A stretch of 39,143 nucleotides of DNA from Candidatus Halarchaeoplasma halalkaliphilum (GTDB lineage Archaea > Thermoplasmatota > Thermoplasmata > Halarchaeoplasmatales > Halarchaeoplasmataceae), in assembly GCA_007133925.1 (NCBI GenBank), contig SLLU01000095.1, positions 1 to 39,143 of the forward strand. The letters are read 5' to 3'. The position numbers and the translations under genes were made by a program. Under the pieces are notes generated by a model. That model searched no databases and was not told the DNA's origin. It was given only the letters and a program-made list of their open reading frames with translations. Shown here piece after piece: positions 1 through 9,043 of the stretch. Within the stretch, counting starts at the first letter, position 1; the number at the start of each line of letters is the position of its first letter.

Positions 1-387
1 GTGGACACTGATGGTGAAGGCGTGGTTACTGTAAGTCCGGAAGGAACGGAGTTCGAAGAAGGAACCACCGTCACATTGACTGCGATTCCAACAGAGGGTT
101 GGACATTCGTCAGATGGGAAGGCGGAGCATCCGGAACCAGTGTGTCAACCAGTGTAACCATGGAAAACGACATAACTGTTACCGCAGTCTTTGAAAGGGA
201 CGATGAAAAACCCTCTGAATCCGGTTTCCTTGAAGACTACTGGTGGGTTCTTCTTATAATTATCATAGTGGTAGTAGTCCTGGTGATCCTGGTTGCCAAG
301 CAGGGAAAACAAGAGCCTGAGGATATATATGAAGAATCGGAAGACGAATATCTTGACGAGGACTTTGATGAGATGGATATGGCATGA
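1..387 (+). CDS. C-terminal end of a membrane-anchored surface protein with an InlB-type repeat (5' partial)
   Basis: The frame is open at base 1, so the start lies outside the window. Residues about 1-66 form one InlB B-type (Listeria/Bacteroides repeat) module: a Gly/Glu-rich strand, a 'FEEGTTVTLTA' strand, the aromatic core 'GWTFVRWEGG', and a closing 'ITVTAVFER' strand. A hydrophobic helix follows (about 79-100, 'WWVLLIIIIVVVVLVILVA'), then a short tail made almost entirely of Glu and Asp. Repeat, single membrane helix and acidic cytoplasmic tail is also the architecture of the two large genes at the other end of the window, so this is probably a family member facing outward. Binding partner and function cannot be read from the sequence. 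Confidence 0.85.
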   Translation: MDTDGEGVVTVSPEGTEFEEGTTVTLTAIPTEGWTFVRWEGGASGTSVSTSVTMENDITVTAVFERDDEKPSESGFLEDYWWVLLIIIIVVVVLVILVAKQGKQEPEDIYEESEDEYLDEDFDEMDMA

Positions 388-413
388 TTGTATCGATACA
401 TGAACCACCGAAA

Positions 414-421
414 ATTTAAAG
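414..421 (+). promoter_or_regulatory. TATA box for valS
   Basis: The sequence ATTTAAAG is centred about 29 bases before the valS ATG. With the archaeal TATA-to-start spacing of about 25 bases, transcription would begin only a few bases before the start codon. Confidence 0.55.
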
Positions 422-445
422 TCTTGATTCAAAATAGTACCGTCC

Positions 446-3076
446 ATGTCCCAACCCGGAATCGAAGAATTCATCGAAATGGAAAACAAATGGTTGAAGA
501 GATGGGAAAATAGCGATATATACAGCTTCGATACCGAATCTGACAAAGAGATTTTTTCGATAGATACCCCTCCTCCGACCATATCCGGAAGAATGCACAT
601 CGGTCATGCATTTTCGTATACTCAGATGGACATGATCGCCAGATACAAGAGGATGAGGGGCTACAACGTGTTCTATCCATGGGGTTTTGATGATAACGGA
701 ATTGCAACGGAGTTATATGTAAAAAACGAAACCGGTGTGGATCCCAAGGATGTGGGCAGGGAGAGATTCATAGAACTATGCTTGGAAGAAAGCAAAAAAC
801 TGGAAGACGATCTGCAAAGAAAATGGAAGAGGGTTGGGACCTTTCCGGATTACAGCATCTTCTATCGTACGATCGATGAGAGATCCCGTAAAACATCTCA
901 GAAATCGTTCATAGAACTGTACAAGCTGGGAAGGGAGTACCGAAAGGAGTCTCCAACGCTATGGTGCCCTCATTGTGAAACCGCCATATCCCAGGTTGAG
1001 ACCGATGACATAGAAAAGAAGGGTACGTTCAACAACATAACATTCGATCTTGTGGACGGAGAACAGTTCACTATATCGACCACCAGACCAGAACTTCTAT
1101 CCGCATGTGTTGCGGTATTCGTTCATCCCGATGATGAAAAAAACTCACATCTCGTAGGTAAAAGGGCCATCGTACCTCTATTCGACCATGAAGTACCGAT
1201 ACTGGAAGACGATAGGGTCGATATGGAGACAGGTACGGGCATAGTCATGTGCTGTACATTCGGGGATCAGATGGATATCGATTGGTGGTACTCACACGAC
1301 CTCCCACTACGGATAGCCATAGACGAAACCGGTCACATGACTGATAAATCCGGTGTATATTCCGGCTTGGATGTTTACGGGGCCAGGGAAAGAATCATCC
1401 AGGACCTTAAAAAAGCGAACAAACTGGGTAAACAGTGGAAAATTCTCCATTCTGTCAATGTACATGAAAGGTGTGATACGCCAATCGAGTTTCTTGTTAC
1501 CAAACAGTGGTTCATTAGATACATGGATCTGCGAGAGGATTATCTAAAAATCGGTGAAAAACTTAACTGGTATCCGGAACACATGAAGGTGCGGTATGAT
1601 AACTGGGTCAAGTCCCTGAAGTGGGATTGGTGTATATCTCGACAGAGATACCATGGGATCCCATTTCCCGTTTGGTACTGTAAAAATTGCGGGGAGGTAA
1701 AACTCGCTGAAGACCAGCAGCTGCCGGTGAATCCTCTGGTTGATGAGCCCTTGGGAGTGTGTGAGAATTGTGGATCCCACGAGTTCGACCCAGAGCATGA
1801 TGTTCTTGACACCTGGGCCACATCCTCCTTAACACCTTTGATAGCAACGGGATGGATAGATGACTCCGAACTGTACCACAAGGTATTCCCCTTCAGTCTC
1901 AGACCCCAATCCCACGATATAATCAGTTTCTGGGCATTCAACACCATCGTTAAAAGTCTGTTTCATACCAATGAAAAACCATGGGATAACATCATGATCC
2001 ATGGGTATCTGATGCTACCCGGGGGAAAGGCCTTTTCTTCGTCAAGGGGCGTAATAATCGATCCGGAGGAAGTTGCGGAAGAATTCGGGGCGGATGCGAT
2101 AAGGTACCTAAGCGGCTCCAATAAACCGGGTGAAGACGCAGAGTTCGAAAAGAAATGGTTGAAACGTGGTCAGAAGATAAGAACAAAGTTCTGGAATATT
2201 CAGCAGTTCATAGGCAATTCCGTTAAAGATAAAATCAAGGATGCACCAAAACTGAGAACGGTTGATAAGTGGCTTCTTAGCAAATACAGCCAGGTGGTGA
2301 AAAACGCAACGGAGTACATGGATGGTTATAGGTATGATAAGGCCCTTCAGGAAGTGGAATATTTCATGTGGCATGTACTGGCCGACCATTACATAGAGAT
2401 GATAAAACATCGTATCTACAACGAGGATGATGTTGCGGTAAAATACACGTTGTTCAACGTTGGACTGGGCATAACAAAATTATTGGCGCCCGTGATGTGC
2501 TTTGTTACTGAGGAGGTCTATCATAGATTCTACTTGGAAAGTGAGGGCGAAAAGAGCATACATTTGTCTCCATGGCCTGAACCAAAATGGGATGATCCCA
2601 AGGCCGAGATACATGGGGACATGGTTCGTGATGTGATCCAGGCCGTAAGGCGCTGGAAAAGCGAAAACGGCATAGCACTGAGTGCGGAAATCCCCCCCCT
2701 GGAAGTGGTGGCCCCCACAACTTCCATAATGCATGCACTCCAACAATCAGCAGATGATATACTAAACACCGTAAAAACTCCCGAAATTCGGTTCGTTCCC
2801 TCAGAAGAAGTTACTGAGGAAATCGCCTCTGTCAAACCGGTGTATTCCCGTTTGGGCCCGAAGTTCAAAAGCGATGCACCAAAACTTTACGCTGAATTGA
2901 AAAGTATCGACCCATCTAGCATCTCGTTTCCTTTTGAAATGAACATTGAAGGAAGCAAGGTAGTACTTCATGAGGAAGATGTGGAATTGGAGACGGTGAC
3001 CAAAGTTCACGGGCGAGAGGTGGACATACTGGATGCAGGGGAATTCACCGTGCTGATGCCTCGATCTCAATCATAA
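446..3076 (+). CDS. valS: Valyl-tRNA synthetase
   Basis: This class Ia synthetase charges tRNA-Val with valine in the cytoplasm. The HIGH motif is residues 51-54 in 'PPPTISGRMHIGHAF'. An editing (CP1) domain with 'TTRPELL' follows, then two Cys-rich knuckles ('CPHC' near residue 174, and 'CKNCG' with 'CENCG' near 410-435). The signature loop near residue 528 reads KAFSSSRG, a serine-rich variant of KMSKS lacking the second lysine. The C-terminal part carries the helical anticodon-binding domain. At 876 residues it is a normal archaeal length. The 3' end overlaps by six bases a small gene on the other strand. The start is fixed by a TATA box about 29 bases upstream. Confidence 0.96.
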   Translation: MSQPGIEEFIEMENKWLKRWENSDIYSFDTESDKEIFSIDTPPPTISGRMHIGHAFSYTQMDMIARYKRMRGYNVFYPWGFDDNGIATELYVKNETGVDPKDVGRERFIELCLEESKKLEDDLQRKWKRVGTFPDYSIFYRTIDERSRKTSQKSFIELYKLGREYRKESPTLWCPHCETAISQVETDDIEKKGTFNNITFDLVDGEQFTISTTRPELLSACVAVFVHPDDEKNSHLVGKRAIVPLFDHEVPILEDDRVDMETGTGIVMCCTFGDQMDIDWWYSHDLPLRIAIDETGHMTDKSGVYSGLDVYGARERIIQDLKKANKLGKQWKILHSVNVHERCDTPIEFLVTKQWFIRYMDLREDYLKIGEKLNWYPEHMKVRYDNWVKSLKWDWCISRQRYHGIPFPVWYCKNCGEVKLAEDQQLPVNPLVDEPLGVCENCGSHEFDPEHDVLDTWATSSLTPLIATGWIDDSELYHKVFPFSLRPQSHDIISFWAFNTIVKSLFHTNEKPWDNIMIHGYLMLPGGKAFSSSRGVIIDPEEVAEEFGADAIRYLSGSNKPGEDAEFEKKWLKRGQKIRTKFWNIQQFIGNSVKDKIKDAPKLRTVDKWLLSKYSQVVKNATEYMDGYRYDKALQEVEYFMWHVLADHYIEMIKHRIYNEDDVAVKYTLFNVGLGITKLLAPVMCFVTEEVYHRFYLESEGEKSIHLSPWPEPKWDDPKAEIHGDMVRDVIQAVRRWKSENGIALSAEIPPLEVVAPTTSIMHALQQSADDILNTVKTPEIRFVPSEEVTEEIASVKPVYSRLGPKFKSDAPKLYAELKSIDPSSISFPFEMNIEGSKVVLHEEDVELETVTKVHGREVDILDAGEFTVLMPRSQS

Positions 3077-3217
3077 ACATTCGCTATTACCTGCAGGTCC
3101 CTGACAATCTGAACAGATACCATTTTGGGAATGATCCCTGCATATCATCCTACCACAGAGGCTACAGGATAACACGGCCGGTTCTCCACACACATGACAT
3201 AAACCAATCAATTTCAT
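3071..3217 (-). CDS. Small zinc-cluster protein (48 aa)
   Basis: This short frame encodes 48 residues with four metal-ligand pairs: C7xxC10, C18xxC21, C26xxH29 and C35xxC38. The spacing suggests two zinc ions held by interleaved pairs, as in B-box, HIT or RING-like folds. Core motifs are 'CHVCGEPA', 'CSLCGRMICRDH' and 'GICSDC'. Start support is strong: the TATA-like box TTTATATG lies about 37 bases upstream, and AAAGGTG sits six bases before the ATG. Its last codons overlap the valS stop on the opposite strand. Compact Cys/His proteins of this kind are common in archaea and usually bind nucleic acid or protein, but the target here is unknown. It shares the upstream region with the divergent aminotransferase gene. 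Confidence 0.75.
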   Translation of the reverse strand: MKLIGLCHVCGEPAVLSCSLCGRMICRDHSQNGICSDCQGPAGNSECL

Positions 3218-3249
3218 GTCAAACACCTTTTTTCAAAGAGTATGTCTCA

Positions 3250-3300
3250 CATATAAATCTATTTCTCCATAATGTTTTTGAACTCCAAAATCATTATATG
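3250..3300. promoter_or_regulatory. Divergent promoter region with two TATA boxes
   Basis: The region between the small zinc-protein gene and the aminotransferase holds two TATA-like boxes. CATATAAAT at 3250-3258 reads as TATA for the minus strand and would start RNA near 3229, just before AAAGGTG. ATTATATG at 3293-3300 faces the plus strand and would start RNA near 3321, thirteen bases before the chosen aminotransferase ATG. Confidence 0.5.
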
Positions 3301-3333
3301 CTTCCTGGTTCTACCCTTCAATTGTTGATAACC

Positions 3334-4578
3334 ATGGTAGATTACAACCACATATTCTCGAAAAGGGCCCAGGGAATGAAGGCATCTGAAATACGCGAGC
3401 TTTTGAAACTCACACAACGGCCAGGGATAATATCCTTCGCCGGAGGACTTCCGAATCCGGATGCCTTTCCCAAGGAAACAACTCTGAAGATAGTGAACGA
3501 GTTGTTGAACGAGATACCGGAAAAGGTCCTTCAGTACGGATCCACAGAGGGTGTTCCCGAACTGAGAAAGGCGCTTGCCGAGAATATGGCAAAAAGGGGG
3601 ATGAAGGTCGAGCTCAATCAGATCATGATAACCCATGGATCACAGCAGGCGCTGGACCTACTGAGCAGAGTTCTTCTTGATCCCGGTGATACCATCGTAG
3701 TGGGTTCACCGACTTACCTCGGGGCCACGGGTGCTTTCAGGGCCTTCCAGGCCAGGATGGAAACAGTTCCCGTTGGAGAGGACGGGATGGATATGGATGC
3801 TTTGGATAAAAAGTTGAACGAGCTGGATAAAGAGGGAAAAAAGCCAAAGTTCGTTTACACCGTACCCACATTCCAGAACCCCTCTGGAGTCACCATACCC
3901 GGAGAGAACAGAAAGCGATTACTTGAAATCTGTTCTAAATATGATGTATTGATAGTGGAGGACTCACCATACTCATACCTCCGATATGAAGGGGAACCCC
4001 AGCCGCATTTACTCTCATTGGATACCGAGGACCGGGTGTTGAGGCTGCAGACGTTCTCAAAGATCCTGGCACCTGGTTTCAGGATAGCATGGGCCGTTGG
4101 TCCCGCCCAGCTCATCGATAAGATGGTCATAGCCAAACAGGCGGGGGACCTGTGCAGCAACCCATTCGGACAGTATGTTGCATGGAAGTACATCGCATCA
4201 GGTGCTCTGGACGAACACCTGGAATACATCAAGGAACTGTACAACGAAAAGCGACTCACCATGCTGGAGGCCATGGAACAGCATTTCCCCCCGGAGGCGA
4301 AGTGGAATAAACCCATGGGCGGCATGTTCGTTTGGGTCAAGTTGCCCGAGTACATTAACACCCGGGAGATGTTCGAAAAAGCCCTCCAGCAAAATGTGGC
4401 CTATGTTGTGGGAGATGCCTTTTACGTGGAAAACGAGGGATACAACACCATGCGGTTGAATTTCTCCCATTCATCTGAAGAGGAGATAAAGGAAGGCATC
4501 AAACGTCTGGGAGAGGTCATAAAACAGGAGATCGCGGAGAAAAAGGGGAAGATCACCGAGACAATAATAACTCCTTAA
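3334..4578 (+). CDS. Class I PLP-dependent aminotransferase (2-aminoadipate / aromatic type)
   Basis: This is a fold-type I aminotransferase of 414 residues that transfers an amino group to a 2-oxo acid using PLP. It belongs to the LysN / kynurenine aminotransferase-like group: the N-terminal 'ISFAGGLPNPDAFP', 'YGSTEGVPELR', the PLP-contacting 'TVPTFQNPSG', the Schiff-base lysine K243 in 'TFSKILAPGFR', and the C-terminal 'MRLNFSHSSEEEI' are typical. The substrate could be 2-aminoadipate, an aromatic or a branched-chain amino acid; the sequence alone does not decide. An upstream in-frame ATG at 3298 lies inside the TATA box, so the ATG at 3334 is the likely start. It stands alone on its transcript as far as I can see. 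Confidence 0.93.
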   Translation: MVDYNHIFSKRAQGMKASEIRELLKLTQRPGIISFAGGLPNPDAFPKETTLKIVNELLNEIPEKVLQYGSTEGVPELRKALAENMAKRGMKVELNQIMITHGSQQALDLLSRVLLDPGDTIVVGSPTYLGATGAFRAFQARMETVPVGEDGMDMDALDKKLNELDKEGKKPKFVYTVPTFQNPSGVTIPGENRKRLLEICSKYDVLIVEDSPYSYLRYEGEPQPHLLSLDTEDRVLRLQTFSKILAPGFRIAWAVGPAQLIDKMVIAKQAGDLCSNPFGQYVAWKYIASGALDEHLEYIKELYNEKRLTMLEAMEQHFPPEAKWNKPMGGMFVWVKLPEYINTREMFEKALQQNVAYVVGDAFYVENEGYNTMRLNFSHSSEEEIKEGIKRLGEVIKQEIAEKKGKITETIITP

Positions 4579-4620
4579 TATAACTCATCCCCACGGATCG
4601 AACTAAAAGGGGTAGCGTTG

Positions 4621-4728
4621 ATGACAGTAACCTTAATAATCAACCTGAACATTGTGGTTTTACCGGTAGATATACCGGTAGATATCACATGGGATCGCAC
4701 AAGGGATGGGATGTCCATGGGAGGATAG
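4621..4728 (+). CDS. Possible 35-codon leader ORF upstream of the PolD gene
   Basis: An ATG preceded by GGGGT opens a 35-residue frame that ends with TAG five bases before the PolD start codon. The peptide is rich in Val and Ile, contains the echo 'LPVDIPVDI' from a tandem DNA repeat, and ends in Gly-Gly. I recognise no family. It could be a short upstream ORF affecting PolD translation, or chance. Its stop overlaps the PolD ribosome binding region, which is the only structural argument in its favour. Confidence 0.15.
   Translation: MTVTLIINLNIVVLPVDIPVDITWDRTRDGMSMGG
4662..4685 (+). repeat. Tandem 12-bp direct repeat
   Basis: ACCGGTAGATAT occurs twice without a gap, ending 47 bases before the PolD start. 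It lies about 25 bases downstream of the AT-rich stretch CCTTAATAATC (4631-4641), so it may fall at the transcription start or in the 5' leader. It could be an operator, or simple slippage. Confidence 0.8.
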
Positions 4729-4732
4729 TAAT

Positions 4733-7700
4733 ATGACAAAATTGGCATATTCAGAACGGATGGAACGCTATTTCAGATCATTGGATGAAGAAGCTAGAAA
4801 ATGTTATAAGGTCGCAGAGGGTGCAAGGGCAAAGGGATTTGATCCGGAAACAGATGTTGAAATCCCCATGGCTGAGGACTTGGCCTTGAGGGCGCAGGAA
4901 CTTACTGGTATAGAAAATACCGCCGATAAGATCCGGGAGTTGAGTGAAATCCACGAGAGTAGGGAAGTGGTGTCCATCTTGATAGCCAAGGAAGTAGCCT
5001 CAAGAAAAACCGGCTCGGTGAATGAGAGACTGGAGAATGCAGTTCGGATAGGCTTGGCAGTACTCACCGAAGGAATCCTTGTGGCGCCCCTGGAAGGTAT
5101 AGGCAAGCTGGATATAAAGACCAACTCAGATGGTACGGATTACGCGGAGATATCTTTCGCAGGACCCATTCGTTCCGCAGGAGGTACAGGACAGGCCATG
5201 AGCGTCCTAATAGCGGATATCGTTCGTCGCGAACTGGGCATAGGTGCCTTCAAGGCTACCCCGGACGAGATACAGCGTTTCAAGGAAGAGGTGCCCCTGT
5301 ACAAAAAGGCAAGGAGCCTTCAATATACTCCCTCTGCCCAGGAGATAGAGATCATCATAAAAGGATGTCCCGTGAGCATAAGCGGTGAAGGCACGGAGAA
5401 GGAAGAGGTATCGGGTAATCGGGATCTCCCCCGGGTTGAGACCAACAGGATCAGGGGCGGAGCATGTCTTGTGATCGCCGAGGGTATGTGCTTAAAGGCC
5501 CAGAAGATAAAAAAGCATGTGGATAAACTGGATATAGAGGGCTGGGATTTTCTTGAAGATTACATAGATAACTATGCCAGTGCCAAGGAAGATAAAGGGG
5601 AAAAAGAGAAAGGCATATCTCCCAACTTCAAGTACATTAAGGAAACCATCGCGGGTCGTCCTGTATTCGGCCACCCTTCTGTCAAAGGCGGTCTTCGTTT
5701 GAGGTATGGTCGGGGTCGGACACTGGGATTAGCATCTATCGCAGTCAACCCCGCCACCATGTACATCTCTGGAGAGTTCATGGCCTTGGGTACACAAGTA
5801 AAGGTGGAACGGCCCGGAAAGGCCGGTGCCATCACACCCTGTGATACCATCGAGGGGCCTACAGTTTTGTTGAAAGACGGAAGTGTGTTGAAAGTGAACA
5901 CCGGCCAGGAGGCACGGGATCTGAAGGACAAGGTAAAGGAAATAATCGACATGGGCGAGATACTGATCCCCTACGGAGAATTCCTTGAAAACAACCATCC
6001 TTTGGTACCCGGGGCATATTGCCACGAATGGTGGGTTCAGGAAGCGGATATGGATCTGGATGAAGATGATATATCCCATGAAAAGGCGGTCGAACTTTCT
6101 CTCAAGGGTAAACCACTCCATCCAAAATACGTTTATTTTTGGGACTACAGCGATATCGAAAGTATTTCCTCCCTCAGGGATCACATATCTGCAAATGGGA
6201 AGATCGACGGGAAACTACAGATAGATCTGGACCGGGAGGTGAAAAAGATAATGGAGGACATAGGGATCCCCCATGTTCTCGAAAAAGATAGCATAGTAGT
6301 TGAGGAATACGCGCCCCTTCTTTTTTCCTTGGGTATCGACGTGGAGTCCATGGCGAAGAAGGGAGAAAGCAACGCTGCTGACCCCTTTGCCTATGTTTCC
6401 GAACTAGCGGGTGTTCCAATAAGGAGCAAAGGCCCCACCCCCATCGGTTCTCGTATGGCCCGGCCTGAAAAGGCAAAGGAACGCAAGATGGACCCACCGG
6501 TACATTCTCTTTTTCCAGTTGCGGATGCCGGAGGATCTCAACGACTCATACCCGAGGCCGCCCAGAAAAAGGTCATAGAGGTGGTAGTCAGTGCCCGTGA
6601 GTGCACGCGCTGCGGTAAGAAAGGAGCACAGATAAGGTGTACATGCGGGGGCCGTACCGATATAATAGATGAGCCCCGGTTGCAGAGGATACCCTTGCAA
6701 AACATGTATCGTCATGCCCTGTCAAACCTTAAGATCGGTGGGAACATAACCCGGATAAAAGGGGTGAAGGGCATGATGAACAAAACCAAAACACCGGAGG
6801 CCCTGGAAAAGGGGATACTAAGGGCAAAACACGACGTTTATGTGTTCAAGGACGGTACCACTAGATATGATATGACCGATCTTCCGGTGACCCATTTCAA
6901 ACCAGGGGAGATCGGATTATCCCTGGAGAAGGCAAGAGAATTGGGTTACACTACTGATGCGAAAGGTGAGGAACTGTGCCGTGAAGATCAGGTGGTGGAA
7001 CTCATGGTCCAGGATTTCATAGCTTCCGCAGACGCCGGACCTTATCTGGTAAAGGTAACTAAATTCGTTGATGAGCTTTTAGAGAAATATTACGGTATGG
7101 AACCCTACTACAACGCCGGGAGTTCCGAGGATCTCATAGGCCATCTGGTGGTCGGACTGGCACCTCATACATCCGGTGGAGTGTTGGGAAGACTCATAGG
7201 GTTCAACAAGGGAAAGGCGGGTTATGCCCATCCCTTCTTTCACGCTGCCAAGAGAAGAAATTGCGATGGTGACGAGGACTGCGTGATGCTGCTCCTGGAC
7301 GGCCTGCTGAACTTCTCTCAGAACTTTTTACAAGAGAAGAGGGGTGGTAAGATGGACGTCCCACTTGTACTCACAACCCGTATCAATCCTGATGAGATCG
7401 ACAAGGAAGCACACAATGTGGATACCATGTGGCGTTATCCTCTGGAGTTCTATCTCAAAGCGATGGAGTACGCAGATCCAAAGGAAGTCCTTGAAATAAT
7501 GGATATTGTGGAAAAACGGCTTGGGACTCCGGGGCAGTACGAAGGATTCGGATATACCCATGACACAACGGATATTTCCGAAGGCCCCAAGAGCAGCAAC
7601 TACACGAGATTGGGTAAGATGACCGAAAAAATGGAGGCCCAGATCCGGGTTGCCAAGATCATAAGGGCCGTGGATGAGAACGATGTTGTCTCTCGGGTCA

Positions 7701-8011
7701 TACAGGATCATTTCATCCCAGACATAATGGGTAATTTCAACAAGTTCTGCCTCCAGAAGATCAGGTGTACCAAATGTAACAAGAAATACAGGCGACCGCC
7801 ACTGAGTGAAAAATGTGTTTGCGGTGGAAATCTGACCCTGACAATACACCGGGCAGGGGTGAAGAAGTACCTAGATACCTCATTGAAGATGATAGAGAGA
7901 TTCGAACTATCTGATTACCTCTCTCAAAGGGTAAAACAGGTGAGTGACCAGATGGATTCACTCTTCGAAAATGACAAGGTATCCACTCCGAGCCTGGAAG
8001 AGTTCATGTGA
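4733..8011 (+). CDS. polC: DNA polymerase D large (catalytic) subunit DP2
   Basis: This is the catalytic subunit of the heterodimeric replicative polymerase D of non-crenarchaeal archaea; the small exonuclease subunit DP1 is not in the window. The two-barrel RNA-polymerase-like active site is marked by 'NCDGDED', with D845 and D847 as the metal-binding aspartates. Zinc motifs include C624xxC627...C636xC638 and a C-terminal C1012xxC1015 with 'CVCGG'. 'ISFAGPIRSAGGTGQA' near residues 140-156 and 'ETNRIRGGACLV' are family hallmarks. The length, 1092 residues, is normal and no intein is present. An in-frame ATG 27 bases earlier was rejected because GGAGG sits eight bases before the ATG at 4733. 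It converges on fen with a two-base gap. Confidence 0.97.
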   Translation: MTKLAYSERMERYFRSLDEEARKCYKVAEGARAKGFDPETDVEIPMAEDLALRAQELTGIENTADKIRELSEIHESREVVSILIAKEVASRKTGSVNERLENAVRIGLAVLTEGILVAPLEGIGKLDIKTNSDGTDYAEISFAGPIRSAGGTGQAMSVLIADIVRRELGIGAFKATPDEIQRFKEEVPLYKKARSLQYTPSAQEIEIIIKGCPVSISGEGTEKEEVSGNRDLPRVETNRIRGGACLVIAEGMCLKAQKIKKHVDKLDIEGWDFLEDYIDNYASAKEDKGEKEKGISPNFKYIKETIAGRPVFGHPSVKGGLRLRYGRGRTLGLASIAVNPATMYISGEFMALGTQVKVERPGKAGAITPCDTIEGPTVLLKDGSVLKVNTGQEARDLKDKVKEIIDMGEILIPYGEFLENNHPLVPGAYCHEWWVQEADMDLDEDDISHEKAVELSLKGKPLHPKYVYFWDYSDIESISSLRDHISANGKIDGKLQIDLDREVKKIMEDIGIPHVLEKDSIVVEEYAPLLFSLGIDVESMAKKGESNAADPFAYVSELAGVPIRSKGPTPIGSRMARPEKAKERKMDPPVHSLFPVADAGGSQRLIPEAAQKKVIEVVVSARECTRCGKKGAQIRCTCGGRTDIIDEPRLQRIPLQNMYRHALSNLKIGGNITRIKGVKGMMNKTKTPEALEKGILRAKHDVYVFKDGTTRYDMTDLPVTHFKPGEIGLSLEKARELGYTTDAKGEELCREDQVVELMVQDFIASADAGPYLVKVTKFVDELLEKYYGMEPYYNAGSSEDLIGHLVVGLAPHTSGGVLGRLIGFNKGKAGYAHPFFHAAKRRNCDGDEDCVMLLLDGLLNFSQNFLQEKRGGKMDVPLVLTTRINPDEIDKEAHNVDTMWRYPLEFYLKAMEYADPKEVLEIMDIVEKRLGTPGQYEGFGYTHDTTDISEGPKSSNYTRLGKMTEKMEAQIRVAKIIRAVDENDVVSRVIQDHFIPDIMGNFNKFCLQKIRCTKCNKKYRRPPLSEKCVCGGNLTLTIHRAGVKKYLDTSLKMIERFELSDYLSQRVKQVSDQMDSLFENDKVSTPSLEEFM

Positions 8012-8013
8012 AC

Positions 8014-9033
8014 CTATCCGAATGAAAAGAGATCTGATTGCTTTTCCCTTCTCACGGATCCTGCCACATTCTCTATTAAATCAACCACCCGATCTTCGGT
8101 GAAATCCCTCTCGCCACAGAGGAACTCAACGATCCCGTCGGTATCGGGTTCACCGAATTTCAGTTCGTAGTTGTCGGTGACCTTCGGCTCCAGAAAGAGT
8201 TTCTTTATCTCGTCATGGTTACCGATGGATGCACCTTCTTTCTCCAGAATAGTTTCCAAAGATCCCATTTCCTTTACCTTTTTTAGTCCTCTTTTCGGTC
8301 CTATCCCCTTAACACCTTCGTTGTAATCCGTGCCACATAGAAGGGCTATATCCACCAGCTGCTCACGGGTGATACCAAGATCTTCCAGGACCTCATCAAG
8401 TATCATTATCTCTGGTGTTATCTCCCTATATTCATTCCGTCCGGGCATCTTCCTTTTGCCGGTAACTGTCAGATTCCTTACCAATCTGGGTGCACCGCAT
8501 AATAGTGAATCGAAGTCCTGGCTGCCCACCGCCCATGCATCTCCGTTGATGACCATGTGAGATGCTTGGGCCTCCCCTTCGGCTGGGGCCTGAACCCACG
8601 GTATCCCCATGAGTTCCAGCAATCTCTTTGAGTCCATGATTATCTCCTTGCTCATCCTGGAGGTTTGCTGGGCTTTGGTGCGTGCCTTTTCAAGATCACC
8701 TTCCCTCAAGGCCTTCTCGTGCTCCTTTTCCGCTTGGATCTTCCTCATCTTCCGCTTTTCAAGGGTCCCTTCTTTCATGGTGTCCGGTTCTCCGTCCAAC
8801 ACATAAACTGGTCTGATCCCTTCTTTTAAAAAATTCGCGTTGCGGTAGAGGAGACCAGATAGGTGAGATGTTACGTTACCCTTGGAATCCATTAGAGGTT
8901 TGCCGTCTCTCTGTCTGATACTGGCCAGGAATTGATATATTATGTTGTAACCATCCATGGCGATCCGTTTTCCACCCAGATCTTCCAAGGCTATCTCCTG
9001 TGAAAACAATATTTTACCGATGGCAACGCCCAT
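8014..9033 (-). CDS. fen: Flap endonuclease 1 (FEN-1)
   Basis: This structure-specific nuclease removes 5' flaps during Okazaki-fragment maturation and base-excision repair. It has the N-terminal XPG domain ('GKRIAMDGYN', catalytic D27; 'YVLDGEPD'), the internal domain 'GIPWVQAPAEGEAQAS', acidic 'VGSQDFDSLLCG', and the helix-hairpin-helix 'LLCGTDYNEGVKGIGPKRG'. The C-terminus ends in QSDLFSFG (Q332-G339), a PCNA-binding PIP box. Its 339 residues match archaeal FEN-1. AGGTGA lies before the ATG and overlaps the preceding stop codon region, so it is likely translated as the last gene of an operon behind two KaiC-like genes. Its 3' end meets that of the PolD gene. Confidence 0.97.
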   Translation of the reverse strand: MGVAIGKILFSQEIALEDLGGKRIAMDGYNIIYQFLASIRQRDGKPLMDSKGNVTSHLSGLLYRNANFLKEGIRPVYVLDGEPDTMKEGTLEKRKMRKIQAEKEHEKALREGDLEKARTKAQQTSRMSKEIIMDSKRLLELMGIPWVQAPAEGEAQASHMVINGDAWAVGSQDFDSLLCGAPRLVRNLTVTGKRKMPGRNEYREITPEIMILDEVLEDLGITREQLVDIALLCGTDYNEGVKGIGPKRGLKKVKEMGSLETILEKEGASIGNHDEIKKLFLEPKVTDNYELKFGEPDTDGIVEFLCGERDFTEDRVVDLIENVAGSVRREKQSDLFSFG

Positions 9034-9043
9034 GAATATTCAC

